DNA of 64,000 nt, from positions 186,001-250,000 of the forward strand of contig NZ_NIQC01000001.1 of assembly GCF_002216005.1 (NCBI RefSeq), written 5' to 3'. Positions within the stretch are counted from its first letter, which is position 1; each line of letters starts with the position of its first letter. The DNA comes from Natranaerobius trueperi (GTDB taxonomy: Bacteria > Bacillota > Natranaerobiia > Natranaerobiales > Natranaerobiaceae). This document shows positions 52,268 through 59,995 of this stretch, piece after piece. The notes beneath the pieces are model-generated. The model was not told the DNA's origin and ran no database searches. It saw only the letters and a list, made by a program, of their open reading frames with translations. The translations under genes were made by a program, and so were the position numbers.

Positions 52268-52918
52268 TCAAATCTTTTTTAAAACTAAAGAGTCTGTACT
52301 GTCATATTGAACTAATTTCATCCCTAGCTTATCAGCTATCACTTCAAAGGTTTTTGGTTGATAGAACGCAATATGAGTTGGATCAATTCTATAAAACCAC
52401 TTGTTAAACTCAATTGTACTTCTAGGATGAAAACGAGTCATAATAGCAAGATAGCCACCGTGATTCAGATGAGTCTTAAGTAACTTTGTAGTTTTAACTG
52501 GATCTTCTAAGTGTTCAAAAACTTCTGTACTAGTTATAAGATCATAACTCTTATGTTCATAAACTTTTTCTGGGTAAAAATACAAATCGTAAATATCTAC
52601 TTCAATTCCTCTTTGACGAAGCATTTCAGCAAGTACCGGCCCTGGTCCACAACCAAAATCTAAAGCAGTTTTTAGTTTATCTTCAAAAGGTTTGATATTA
52701 CTTTCTATAAATCTTTCAAACATTTTAACATACCCTTTATTTTGAAAGTTATTATCATGTCTTTCATAAACTTCTACCTCTTTTTTAGATGAAACTATAT
52801 GTTTTTCATCTAAAAAAATAAACTCACAGTTTTGGCAGTAGTAATATGTATGTTGAAACTTTTCATCTTGAAATGGATAAGCACTAGAATAACAAATCTT
52901 ACAAGAACGGACTGTCAA
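52268..52918 (-). CDS. class I SAM-dependent methyltransferase with N-terminal zinc ribbon
   Basis: 216 aa. N-terminal four-cysteine ribbon (CKICYSSAYPF then YYYCQNCEFIFLDE), followed by the Rossmann motif I KTALDFGCGPGPVLAEML near 85, and STEVFEHLEDPVKTTKLLKT near 130. Architecture as in methyltransferases acting on small molecules or sugars; substrate unknown. Start TTG behind AAAGGAGC. Confidence 0.82.
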   Translation of the reverse strand: MTVRSCKICYSSAYPFQDEKFQHTYYYCQNCEFIFLDEKHIVSSKKEVEVYERHDNNFQNKGYVKMFERFIESNIKPFEDKLKTALDFGCGPGPVLAEMLRQRGIEVDIYDLYFYPEKVYEHKSYDLITSTEVFEHLEDPVKTTKLLKTHLNHGGYLAIMTRFHPRSTIEFNKWFYRIDPTHIAFYQPKTFEVIADKLGMKLVQYDSTDSLVLKKI

Positions 52919-53146
52919 ATTATCAGCTCCTTTAAGATAATTTATTTAATATGCGTAATAACACAAACTTTTAAAAAAACTGGTATGATATAATTGAATA
53001 GAATAGCTTAAGGTGTCTTAAGAGGGATATTATCTACTCTCTAAGTTTATAATAAACCTTATTTTAGTTCAAGAAGCAATCTTTGAGATAATCTTTGGTT
53101 AATATCTGCCTCTCTTTTATGTAATTTATCTAACAGGAAAGGATTT
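52919..53146. other. intergenic between methyltransferase and Fur-box region
   Basis: Divergent spacer of about 230 bp. A TATAAT near 52990 could be a plus-strand -10 box, but no convincing -35 lies at the right distance. No other structure recognised. Confidence 0.35.
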
Positions 53147-53341
53147 TTGGTGGCTCAAATCAATAGGTATTACTATGGTTCTTTATGTATATGGTTTTAT
53201 ATTACATTAGGTGGAGCAACTATTGTCCCCTTTGACTTTGTAACAAACTTATCAGTCTATATAGAAAATATGATCTATGGATCTCGCTATAGGTTTTTTA
53301 ATAAAATATCGGGGCAATTTAATATAAATAGAATAGAATAA
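53147..53341 (+). CDS. hypothetical 64-aa protein
   Basis: A GTG behind AACAGGAAAGGA opens a frame of 64 codons, with a central hydrophobic stretch (LCIWFYITLGGATIVPFDFV). It ends at a TAA directly before a rho-independent terminator, which favours a transcribed gene. Composition is otherwise unremarkable and I recognise no family. It may be a remnant. Confidence 0.35.
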   Translation: MVAQINRYYYGSLCIWFYITLGGATIVPFDFVTNLSVYIENMIYGSRYRFFNKISGQFNINRIE

Positions 53342-53386
53342 AAGCAACGATTGAGAATGATTCTCGTCATCAACCGTTGCTTTTTT
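53341..53386 (+). terminator. terminator containing a Fur-like palindrome
   Basis: Outer stem AAGCAACG/CGTTGCTT followed by T6. The apical part contains the palindrome GAGAAT-G-ATTCTC (53353-53365), so one element looks like both a terminator and a Fur-type operator. Confidence 0.7.
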
Positions 53387-53409
53387 ACATTTCATTGAAA
53401 ATCATTCTC
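53353..53409. promoter_or_regulatory. two Fur-box-like sites before the DUF2325 gene
   Basis: Site 1 GAGAATGATTCTC (53353-53365) and site 2 GAAAATCATTCTC (53397-53409) resemble the GATAATGATTATC Fur consensus. They sit 32-88 bp upstream of the DUF2325 start, suggesting iron- (or related metal-) dependent repression. Confidence 0.6.
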
Positions 53410-53440
53410 GCTCATCCTACATATTCACAGGAGGTCAGCT

Positions 53441-53742
53441 ATGACGGTTTTAATTGTAGGTGGCGATAAGGTAGACAAAATTAAGAATTATTTGAAACAA
53501 GAAATTGGTGCAACCAAAGTAAAACATGTAACCGGCAGAAAAGAACGCTCTATGAAACTACCAGCCGATCTAGATTTAGTTATAATTATGACAGACTTTA
53601 TTAACCATAACTTGTGTAAAAACTTAAAATGCCAAGCAAAAAACAATATGTGAAAACATTATTTTGTAAAAGATCAGTAGCTTGTATTTCAAAATCAATA
53701 AACTGTTGGGAAGGAGGAACATGTAGAGGGTTAGATAGTTAA
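53441..53742 (+). CDS. DUF2325 protein, encoded in two frames (-1 shift at 53638-53644)
   Basis: Frame 0 gives 70 codons: MTVLIVGGDKVDKIKNYL, HVTGRKERSMKLPADLDLVI and IMTDFINHNLCKNL, the conserved DUF2325 core, ending at TGA (53651-53653). The -1 frame continues the family sequence as KKQYVKTLFCKRSVACISKS to a stop at 53742, so the two parts give a normal-length protein of about 100 aa. The switch point is A_AAA_AAC. Either a one-base loss in the A run or programmed frameshifting explains it. AGGAGG ribosome site; Fur-like sites upstream. Confidence 0.6.
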
Positions 53743-53787
53743 GTTTATTAAAAACATAGGAGGATTGTAGGGCCAACTCTGTTATTT

Positions 53788-53961
53788 ATGATGGTATTTT
53801 TAGCTTTTTCCGGAAGTGCTGAAGCACTAACTCCAGATGTATTAGAACAACAATTAGAGCTACAAGAAGAACACAGGTTTTGGGAGGTTCGTACAGAGCT
53901 TCATCGATTCCATCATCTAGAATTTGTTCCTTATAATAAAGAATTGAAACAAAAACAATAG
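53788..53961 (+). CDS. small exported His/Glu-rich protein (5' end uncertain)
   Basis: A 57-codon frame from ATG 53788 reads MMVFLAFSGSAEALTPDVLE then a helical tail with EEHRFWEVRTELHRFHHLEF. Upstream in the same frame, codons from an AGGAGG at 53759 give VGPTLLF, completing a signal peptide, but no standard start codon is present at the right place. A frame change near 53765 would link it to a basic KFIKNIGG start. A strong terminator follows 22 bp after the stop, so the unit seems transcribed. Function unknown. Confidence 0.4.
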   Translation: MMVFLAFSGSAEALTPDVLEQQLELQEEHRFWEVRTELHRFHHLEFVPYNKELKQKQ

Positions 53962-53982
53962 AACAGGTTCATAAGCAAACTT

Positions 53983-54014
53983 AACTCCCGATTGTTTTCC
54001 GGGAGTTATTTTTT
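53983..54014. terminator. convergent terminator
   Basis: AACTCCCG/CGGGAGTT stem with a 9-nt loop and ATTTTTT, between the plus-strand small gene and the minus-strand membrane protein gene. Confidence 0.88.
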
Positions 54015-54410
54015 ACTTTGTGTTTTAGAAAATAATAAATCATCTCCTAGTTTTGAAACTAATAAACCACAAAAACTACCAAATGTAACATGATCTAAAA
54101 AGCTTAATAAATGAGCTAATGGTTTTTCACTTTGTGGAAATTCTTTTAGTTTAGATGTTAATCCATATATAAAGACAAAAGCTAAAGCACCAACACCAAA
54201 TCCCTTGAACATAGCTTTATCTCGACCAGTTCTTGATAATAAATAAGCAAATGCTATATGAACATATTCAAAATCTGTTAGACCTTTTTTATAACTAAAA
54301 TAATTCATAAGCTTACTAGGAGTCCCTGCTATTAAACCTGATATTGCTCCAAGATATATTCTATCTTTAAATTTAATCTTTATAACCCCCTTTTGACACT
54401 CCACACGCAT
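54006..54410 (-). CDS. conserved small membrane protein of unknown function, start altered by IS copy C
   Basis: 134-codon frame with about three or four hydrophobic segments (YLGAISGLIAGTPSKLMNYF near 19; GFGVGALAFVFIYGL near 70; FLDHVTFGSFCGLLVSKLG near 104). I do not recognise a named family. The first seven codons (MRVECQK) lie inside the right end of IS copy C. In host DNA the ribosome site AAGGGGG is followed eight bases later by ATT, not ATG, so the natural start is unclear. Confidence 0.6.
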   Translation of the reverse strand: MRVECQKGVIKIKFKDRIYLGAISGLIAGTPSKLMNYFSYKKGLTDFEYVHIAFAYLLSRTGRDKAMFKGFGVGALAFVFIYGLTSKLKEFPQSEKPLAHLLSFLDHVTFGSFCGLLVSKLGDDLLFSKTQSKK

Positions 54411-54540
54411 AAATGCGTAGGATTCTCGGGTAGCTATGCGTCCTCAATTCATTTCTGCTTTAGACAGCTCCCAAGCTAAGGGTATGCCAGTACCCTTCCC
54501 ATACCAGTGCATATAGCAGTATAGGCTGATAGACTTTTGC
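54393..54540 (-). ncRNA. candidate TnpB guide RNA segment, copy C
   Basis: 148 nt between the tnpB stop and the right end, nearly identical to the segments in copies A and D, including CAGCCTATACTGCTATATGC and the right-end hairpin. The adjoining host sequence (AAGGGGGTTATAAAG) would be the guide if transcribed. Confidence 0.5.
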
Positions 54541-54870
54541 TTACGCTACTCCATCTATCACAGGTGCATGGATGATGTTCATTCCTGCTACCCGATCTCG
54601 GTGGGTTTTAAAACCACATGAGCATTGATAGTTTCTGTCTTTTACATGGTTGCGATTTCTACATATGGGACAAGTTTGACTTGTATATTTTGGATCTACA
54701 TATTCTACTGCTATACCTCTTAGTTTTGCTTTGTACTCAATAAATAATGCTAACCGGTAGAATGACCATGTATGTAGGTTCTTTTCGTTTTTACGGCTTG
54801 TTCTTGCCGTGTTTCGGATATTTGCAAAATCAACCACTTTACGGCTAATTTTATGATCTTGGTCTTTCAT
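54541..54870 (-). pseudogene. tnpB C-terminal fragment (copy C)
   Basis: About 110 codons open in one frame: KISRKVVDFANIRNTARTS, then YVDPKYTSQTCPICRNRNHV with the zinc ribbon and THRDRVAGMNIIHAPV with the RuvC-III aspartate. The N-terminal two-thirds, including RuvC-I, is lost or scrambled (54870-55000), so no nuclease is made. Confidence 0.8.
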
Positions 54871-55200
54871 CCATCTTTGTTCTAATTTCTTGGATTTACC
54901 TAGTTCAGAAATGCTTTTTCTTCTTGTACCATTTTAGATATCAAAGTATTGATAGTTTTAATATATTCTTTTGAAATATTGGTCAGATGTTTTTCTTAGT
55001 TTTTAGTCGGTACTAGTTTTATTTTTACTGTTTCTTCATTAGGTCACCCCCTTGTTTCTTCTACCTTTTGATAGAAAATATCTTTCTTCGTTTCATATGA
55101 TTTAATTGTATAAGGTTTTGCTTTATACTACAACTTAATTTTATTAAAAAAATAGGCTTTCATCCCACGATTGAAAGCGTGGGCTTTTCGCCCTAATACT

Positions 55201-56898
55201 GTAATTATCTATAGTACAAATGAAGAGTATATTGGGTGGGAAACACCAGAAGATCATGTTATTTATGACTTTATGACCAGTAATGATGATGAACTGATGG
55301 AAGACATAAGAAAAGATACTGAATCTGGTGACTTTTTTAAGTACGGTTATTTGAGAATACCAGAAGGTGGTTTTATACAAGTTGGAATTTCTGCAAATGA
55401 AGTAGAAGAGTTACAAAATCAGTTTGAAATACAGAATACACTAGACGTTCTTGCTGAAGATGAACAAATTGTCTATTCACGATTTATAACAACTGACAAA
55501 GAAATAGCAGCACATACTAATGAAGATAGAATAGAAACTGAATTAGATGATGAAGGTATTATTGAAGCTGTTGTTAATCAAGAAGTTTTAGTAGATGATT
55601 CATATTATGAAGAAGAAAACGTAGATGTTTATAATGTAACAGTTCCAGTAGAAATAGATGATGAATATATTGGTGCTTTAAATATTGGTTATTCACTAGA
55701 AGAAGTCCAAAATGCTGTACAAGAAAACCTAATTAGAATAGCAACTATAGGTTTGATCTTTTTCTCACTTTTAGGTGGAATCATTTATTATATTTCTAGT
55801 AGTGTTGTTAAATCTATATCTGTAATTGCATCAAACATAGAAAGGTTTTCAAATTATGACTTTACATATATACACAGTGATGAAGACATAAAAACATATA
55901 ATAGAAAGGACGAACTTGGAAACTTAACCAAAGCACTAGGTCGTATGAGAGAAAGAATAGTTAATCTATTACAAGATATAAATGAAAAATCCCAACAGGT
56001 TTCAAACTCTTCACAAGAACTGTCAGCAACTAGTGAAGAGTCTACTCAATCAGCTAATGAAGTTTCTAAAGCAATTGAAGAAATTGCAAATGGAGCAACT
56101 AATCAAGCTCAAGATACAGAAAAAGGTGTAACTGAAATAAATGAGCTAGGTGAATATATACGAAAAAATCAACAGAAAGTATCTAACTTAAATACATCAG
56201 CTAACGAAGTAGACACTCTCAAAAATGAAGGAATGACAATAGTAGAAGACTTAGTTGATAAAACTAAAAGCTTAAATAACAAAACTACTGAAGTTAACGA
56301 TATAATTTTTAATACACAAAAAAGTGCAGAACAAATTACTACAGCTAGTGAAATGATAAAAAACGTTTCAGAACAAACAAATTTACTTGCTTTAAATGCT
56401 GCAATAGAAGCTGCTAGAGCAGGTAAAGCTGGGCAAGGATTTTCAGTTGTGGCAGATGAAATTAGAAAACTAGCTAAAGAATCAAACAAGTTTACAGATG
56501 AAATTGATACCATTATTAAAGACTTACAAGAAAAGAGTAGTTATGCCGTTAGTACTATGGAAGAAGTAAAAGAAATTGTTAACTCTGAAGCTAAAAGCGT
56601 TGAAGAAACTAGTAATAAATATGAAGGTATGAAAGACTCAATAGAAAAAATGAAAGAAGTTCTTGAAGATGTAAATGATTCAGGTGATGAAATGGAAGAA
56701 AAGGAAAATAGAATTATAAATGTGATGGAAAACCTCTCTTCAGTAGCAGAAGAAAATGCTAGTGAAACAGAAGAAGCTTCTGCTTCAGTTGAAGAACAAA
56801 CAGCTGCTATGGAAGATATAGCAAAAGCAAGTGATTCACTAGCTAAGCTATCTGAAGAAATGAAAAACACAATTGACAATTTCAAATATGATTTATAA
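55201..56898 (+). CDS. methyl-accepting chemotaxis protein, 5'-truncated by IS copy C
   Basis: The host part gives 565 codons: remains of an extracytoplasmic sensor domain (to about residue 175), one membrane helix ([20 protein letters not shown]), a HAMP region, and the full cytoplasmic signalling hairpin whose tip reads [20 protein letters not shown] then [15 protein letters not shown]. The first membrane helix and start codon are missing. An in-frame TTG at 55171 inside the IS left end adds ten foreign residues but lacks a ribosome site, so expression is doubtful. The product would also lose its normal topology. Confidence 0.85.
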   Translation, partial: VIIYSTNEEYIGWETPEDHVIYDFMTSNDDELMEDIRKDTESGDFFKYGYLRIPEGGFIQVGISANEVEELQNQFEIQNTLDVLAEDEQIVYSRFITTDKEIAAHTNEDRIETELDDEGIIEAVVNQEVLVDDSYYEEENVDVYNVTVPVEIDDEYIGALNIGYSLEEVQNAVQENLIRIATIGLIFFSLLGGIIYYISSSVVKSISVIASNIERFSNYDFTYIHSDEDIKTYNRKDELGNLTKALGRMRERIVNLLQDINEKSQQVSNSSQELSATSEESTQSANEVSKAIEEIANGATNQAQDTEKGVTEINELGEYIRKNQQKVSNLNTSANEVDTLKNEGMTIVEDLVDKTKSLNNKTTEVNDIIFNTQKSAEQITTASEMIKNVSEQTNLLALNAAIEAARAGKAGQGFSVVADEIRKLAKESNKFTDEIDTIIKDLQEKSSYAVSTMEEVKEIVNSEAKSVEETSNKYEGMKDSIEKMKEVLEDVNDSGDEMEEKENRIINVMENLSSVAEENASETEEASASVEEQTAAMEDIAKASDSLAKLSEEMKNTIDNFKYDL

Positions 56899-56928
56899 AT
56901 GGTGGAGTTTGAGCTCCACCATTTTTTT
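56899..56928 (+). terminator. terminator of the chemoreceptor gene
   Basis: ATGGTGGAG/CTCCACCAT stem with a 6-nt loop and T7, starting at the stop codon. Confidence 0.92.
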
Positions 56929-56930
56929 GG

Positions 56931-57532
56931 GAGTACACATAATTTTGTGTAAATGGATAATCCTATCAATTTAAAGGAGGTTACCATTTATGCGAAATAA
57001 TCAAGACACATTAGCAAAAGAATTAGCTAAGAACTGTAATAGCATTAAAGATGTACAAGATAAGTTAAAGGACGTGTTTAGTGATACTTTACAGGAAATG
57101 TTCAAGTAAATTCCTGTAATAGTCGCAATGGCACCAGTTCTAAACAAGTCAAGACTAAATTTGGTCAGTCTGAAATAAGCATTCCTAGAGATCGTAACGG
57201 TAAATTTGATCCTCGAGTATTAGGTAAATACGAACCAAGCACCAATGATTTTGAAGATAAAATTATGGAAGAAAAGCTACTAAAACCAAAACAGCTTATT
57301 CAACTGATGAAGCTTTACTAAAAGTAATAAACCTGGCAACTATGGATCCCACTAAGAAATGGAACTCTAATTGGAAGAGTTGTATCTCACAACTCACTAT
57401 CCATTTCGAAGGTCGACTCAAACCAGAATTACCATATTGAGGTATAAATCTAATCTTGACCTGAGAAAATAGGGATGAAACTAGTTAGTAAATTTATTAA
57501 GAGAGATACTATTTACACAACATTCAGGACAT
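56931..57532 (+). mobile_element. IS256-family element remnant
   Basis: Left end carries ACACATAATTTTGTGTAAAT and the right end near 57508-57519 ATTTACACAA, an inverted pair of the IS256 type. Between them lies only a deleted transposase gene. It inserted immediately downstream of the chemoreceptor terminator. Confidence 0.7.
56990..57440 (+). pseudogene. IS256 transposase, internally deleted
   Basis: Starts well (ATG behind AAAGGAGG) with LAKELAKNCNSIKDVQDKLK then DVFSDTLQEMFK and a stop. A second frame reads NSRNGTSSKQVKTKFGQSEI and IPRDRNGKFDPRVLGKY. The final part reads LLKVINLATMDPTKKWNSNW and LTIHFEGRLKPELPY. The whole central catalytic DDE region, about 250 codons, is missing. Confidence 0.8.
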
Positions 57533-57554
57533 CCTCGGCTAAAGCTGATGCCTA

Positions 57555-57665
57555 GCAATCTTAATTCTCGTTTTGTTTCTATTATTACTGTTTTTTTGAT
57601 TCTTGGTTAATTGCTTTCTGATGTCGTCACTAACTCATGACTAAAGTTATTAAGTGCGTTACGAC
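57555..57665 (-). mobile_element. remnant of the second IS605-like family (tnpB scrap plus end)
   Basis: 57555-57612 resembles the tnpB segment at 60655-60720 (the NNRNKMRIKIAR region). 57618-57665 is the hairpin end CTAACTCATGACTAAAGTTA. The rest of 57441-57678 holds nothing else recognisable. Confidence 0.5.
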
Positions 57666-57678
57666 TCTTTCAAAAAGA

Positions 57679-58914
57679 TTATGCGGATGTTTCTGATTCT
57701 TTATCAGAGATTACATTTGCTTCACCCGACGCTACTAATGCATGTCTAGTTCCTAAGGGTCCAGTCAGTTCAGCTAAGGTTACATTTGCTAATACTAAGA
57801 CAGTTAATACAGATGCCACCTCTGGAAATCTTTCTTGTATAATCATAAGCAATCCAATTGTTACACCAGCTTTAGAGAGCATGGCAAATCCTAAATACTT
57901 TTGTATATTTTTATTTGCTCCATACATTCTAGCACCTATAAAAGCACCACCAACTTTTCCAACCGCTCTTGTCAAGAAAAGGATAAGCGCTGGCACCCAG
58001 TTGTTTGCTAAAACCTCTAAATCAAGCGTAGCTCCTGTTAAAGTAAAGAACATTATATAAACTGGAAGTTCAATTTCTTCAAAACGTTGAATAACTTTTG
58101 GATTTTCATATAAATTAGCTACTACAAAACCAGTGACCATATTAGTTAATAGTGGTGAAAGTCCTAAACTAGAAGAAGCTCCACTATTTAGTAAAGCTAG
58201 TCCTATTAGGATTACTAAAGTTTGATATTTATCTTGATTGTACAAAAATTTATTAAGTACAATTATAAATAAAATAGCAGTTAGTAGTCCAAGTAAACTT
58301 GAAAAAATCACCTCACCAAAAGGCTCTAAAAAAGTGTACCAGGTAAGGGGATCTCCTTGAAACATAAGCCCTACAATGGCCACAACAATACCAAATACTA
58401 CTACTGTAAGAGCATCGTCTACAGCTACCACTCCTAATATCGCTTTAGTCAAAGGCCCATTAGCTTTATATTCTCTAATGACTGCAACAGGTGAAGCTGG
58501 TGCTGTAGCAGGTGATAAGGCGCCTAATAATAAACTTACTGGTAAAGAAAAGTCCATAACATAATACATAACTAAAAAGACCGATAAGAAAGCACCAATG
58601 AATTGTACTATAGTTATCCCAAATATAGATTTTGCCATTCCCCGAATTTTATCAAGTTCTAGTTCACTCCCGATCATTAATGCTATCATACCTAATCCCA
58701 ATACTTTGACAACTTCTAGTTCATTGTTTAGTTCTTCTGGGATAATATTTAAAACTGATGGACCTAATATTAAACCGATAATGATGTATCCTACTACCAT
58801 AGGAAAACTAAACTTTTGAATAATGCGTCCTCCGCAAAGCCCTAATAGTAAAACAACTGCTATCCCTAGAGCTTGGGAGTCAATAGCAAGATTAAGATGC
58901 GAAAACACTTCCAT
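57679..58914 (-). CDS. CPA2-family cation:proton antiporter
   Basis: 411-aa membrane protein with about 12-13 helices and no C-terminal RCK domain. Family core: FPMVVGYIIIGLILGPSVLN near 37, GSELELDKIRGMAKSI near 82, SPATAPASPVAVIREYKANG near 133 and the acidic exchange site GVVAVDDALTVVVFGIVVA near 160. It exchanges Na+ or K+ for H+. A PII-like gene lies upstream on the same strand but an IS110 remnant now separates them. A paralogue is encoded at 61122. Confidence 0.87.
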   Translation of the reverse strand: MEVFSHLNLAIDSQALGIAVVLLLGLCGGRIIQKFSFPMVVGYIIIGLILGPSVLNIIPEELNNELEVVKVLGLGMIALMIGSELELDKIRGMAKSIFGITIVQFIGAFLSVFLVMYYVMDFSLPVSLLLGALSPATAPASPVAVIREYKANGPLTKAILGVVAVDDALTVVVFGIVVAIVGLMFQGDPLTWYTFLEPFGEVIFSSLLGLLTAILFIIVLNKFLYNQDKYQTLVILIGLALLNSGASSSLGLSPLLTNMVTGFVVANLYENPKVIQRFEEIELPVYIMFFTLTGATLDLEVLANNWVPALILFLTRAVGKVGGAFIGARMYGANKNIQKYLGFAMLSKAGVTIGLLMIIQERFPEVASVLTVLVLANVTLAELTGPLGTRHALVASGEANVISDKESETSA

Positions 58915-59039
58915 AAAGGTTTATTCACTCCCTCTATAAATTAATTGTTTCTTTAACATACTTACTTGGTATAAAATTACTCATATTGAAATATATGTAA
59001 TATAATGGTATCAGAAAATAGAGCACTTTTTCCTGGATG

Positions 59040-59237
59040 GTTGATATGAATTCTTAACTACTTGTCTTTTTTTATGATCTCTAGCCAACTTAAAAAGTTT
59101 TTCTAATATTTTAAAAAGATGATTGGTTATGAAAACTCTACACCTAGAAAATCCAAAGTTCTTGCTAAATGTACTTCTTTTTCAATATCTACTCCAATAA
59201 TCAAAGTGATTCTTTTTTCGTTTTAGATACACTTCAT
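59040..59237 (-). pseudogene. IS110-family transposase N-terminal fragment
   Basis: From ATG 59237 (MKCI then stop, frame restored) the sequence reads NEKRITLIIGVDIEKEVHLA then RTLDFLGVEFS, the RuvC-like N-terminus of IS110-type (DEDD) transposases, and further pieces KLFKLARDHKKRQVV. Only about 70 codons remain, with frame breaks. It lies between the antiporter and PII-like genes. Confidence 0.7.
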
Positions 59238-59240
59238 AAT

Positions 59241-59319
59241 AAGTACCTCCTCTGCTATTTTGATTAAGGGTCGTCACTAGCTAGCGACACCTCGTATAAT
59301 AGCAGGAGGTACTTTTTTT
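59241..59319. repeat. large hairpin ahead of the IS110 fragment, covering its ribosome site
   Basis: AAGTACCTCC...GCTATT pairs with AATAGCAGGAGGTACTT over 17 bp (one 2-nt bulge), with an inner GTCG/CGAC stem. Read on the minus strand, the 3' arm contains AGAGGAGG, the transposase ribosome site, so the RNA hairpin would hide it. Read on the plus strand it ends in T7 like a terminator, but no plus-strand gene precedes it. Confidence 0.65.
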
Positions 59320-59354
59320 ATTAATCCTCATTTTTAATTAATTACAGGGATGAA

Positions 59355-59729
59355 TTATTCTTCATATTTAGAAGTTTGAGCTAAACCGGTTACATTGTCA
59401 ATCGGAAAGCTGAAGTGAATTCCAACTCCCGGTTCATTGAAATCAACAATTTCTCCCTGAAGTAATTCTAAAGCTCTTTCTAACTTTTGTTCACTGTCAA
59501 TTACAGATAGTATTACTTTATTATGATTCCTACATTGATTAAAAATCAATTGACGAATTCCACCTACCGTGGGTAACTTATTATGACAATATAGCACACT
59601 CCCCATTCCATTAGAGTCTATAATGGTACCCCCCGGGATTTCATTTTCTAAAAAACTTTCTAAAATTTCGTCTAAATATTCTTCTTTGTTCAATATAATA
59701 ACTAATAAATAAATTTTCGACACCTCCAT
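59355..59729 (-). CDS. PII-like small protein associated with CPA2 antiporters
   Basis: 124 aa with the GlnB-like ferredoxin fold pattern: KIYLLVIILNKEEYLDEILE then a T-loop-like GGTIIDSNGMGSVL near 35, and SVIDSEQKLERALELL near 77. The tail is GIHFSFPIDNVTGLA. Such proteins often lie beside cation antiporters and may sense nucleotides. Start is uncertain: the ATG at 59729 overlaps the only ribosome site (GGAGGTG), and the codon at proper spacing is ATT. An IS110 remnant separates it from the antiporter gene. Confidence 0.65.
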   Translation of the reverse strand: MEVSKIYLLVIILNKEEYLDEILESFLENEIPGGTIIDSNGMGSVLYCHNKLPTVGGIRQLIFNQCRNHNKVILSVIDSEQKLERALELLQGEIVDFNEPGVGIHFSFPIDNVTGLAQTSKYEE

Positions 59730-59995
59730 TTATGAAATAAAAGTTTTTATATAACTTACTTATACAAAAGGAACCAATCTCCTCCTACAGTTTATAAAAA
59801 TTATAATAACCGAAATGTACTGATTAATGTTTTTGGCTTGCCCTATCCAACAAGGGAACTATCATTATACTATTCTAGCTTTTTGATAGATTGCTACCTT
59901 GTCTTGGTGGGCATTCGAGAACAAACTATTTCCCACCCATTTAATTTCTTATTAAACTTTATTAATTGACTTTAAAAAGCTTTGAATGCGTTTAC
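59730..59995. other. leader/intergenic upstream of the PII-like gene
   Basis: On the minus strand a GGTGGG/CCCACC hairpin (about 59913-59938) is followed by TATAAT near 59870 and a second AGGAGGAG ribosome-like site near 59785 that opens only a five-codon frame. No confident promoter or riboswitch call. Confidence 0.35.

Larger units (their letters stand above)
54393..55200 (-). mobile_element. IS608-like element, copy C (tnpA deleted, tnpB fragment)
   Basis: Left end AGTATTAGGGCGAAAAG lies after host TTAC (55201-55204, minus strand), right end ...GGAGTGTCAA at 54393. TnpA is reduced to scraps (AAGAAAGATATTTTC from its early region). TnpB survives only in parts. The insertion, together with a deletion, removed the start of the chemoreceptor gene on one side and reaches the start of the membrane protein gene on the other. 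Confidence 0.87.

Noticed and set aside
55144-55380. Minus-strand ORF across the IS left end and the chemoreceptor
   Set aside because: Antisense to the chemoreceptor and composed partly of IS terminus; no start signals.
56169-56987. Two long minus-strand ORFs (114 and 148 codons) opposite the chemoreceptor
   Set aside because: Ser-rich mirror frames of a helical Glu/Lys/Ala-rich coding region, a common artefact.
59913-59938. Hairpin upstream of the PII-like gene as a riboswitch
   Set aside because: Only one simple stem can be drawn and it matches no known aptamer core.
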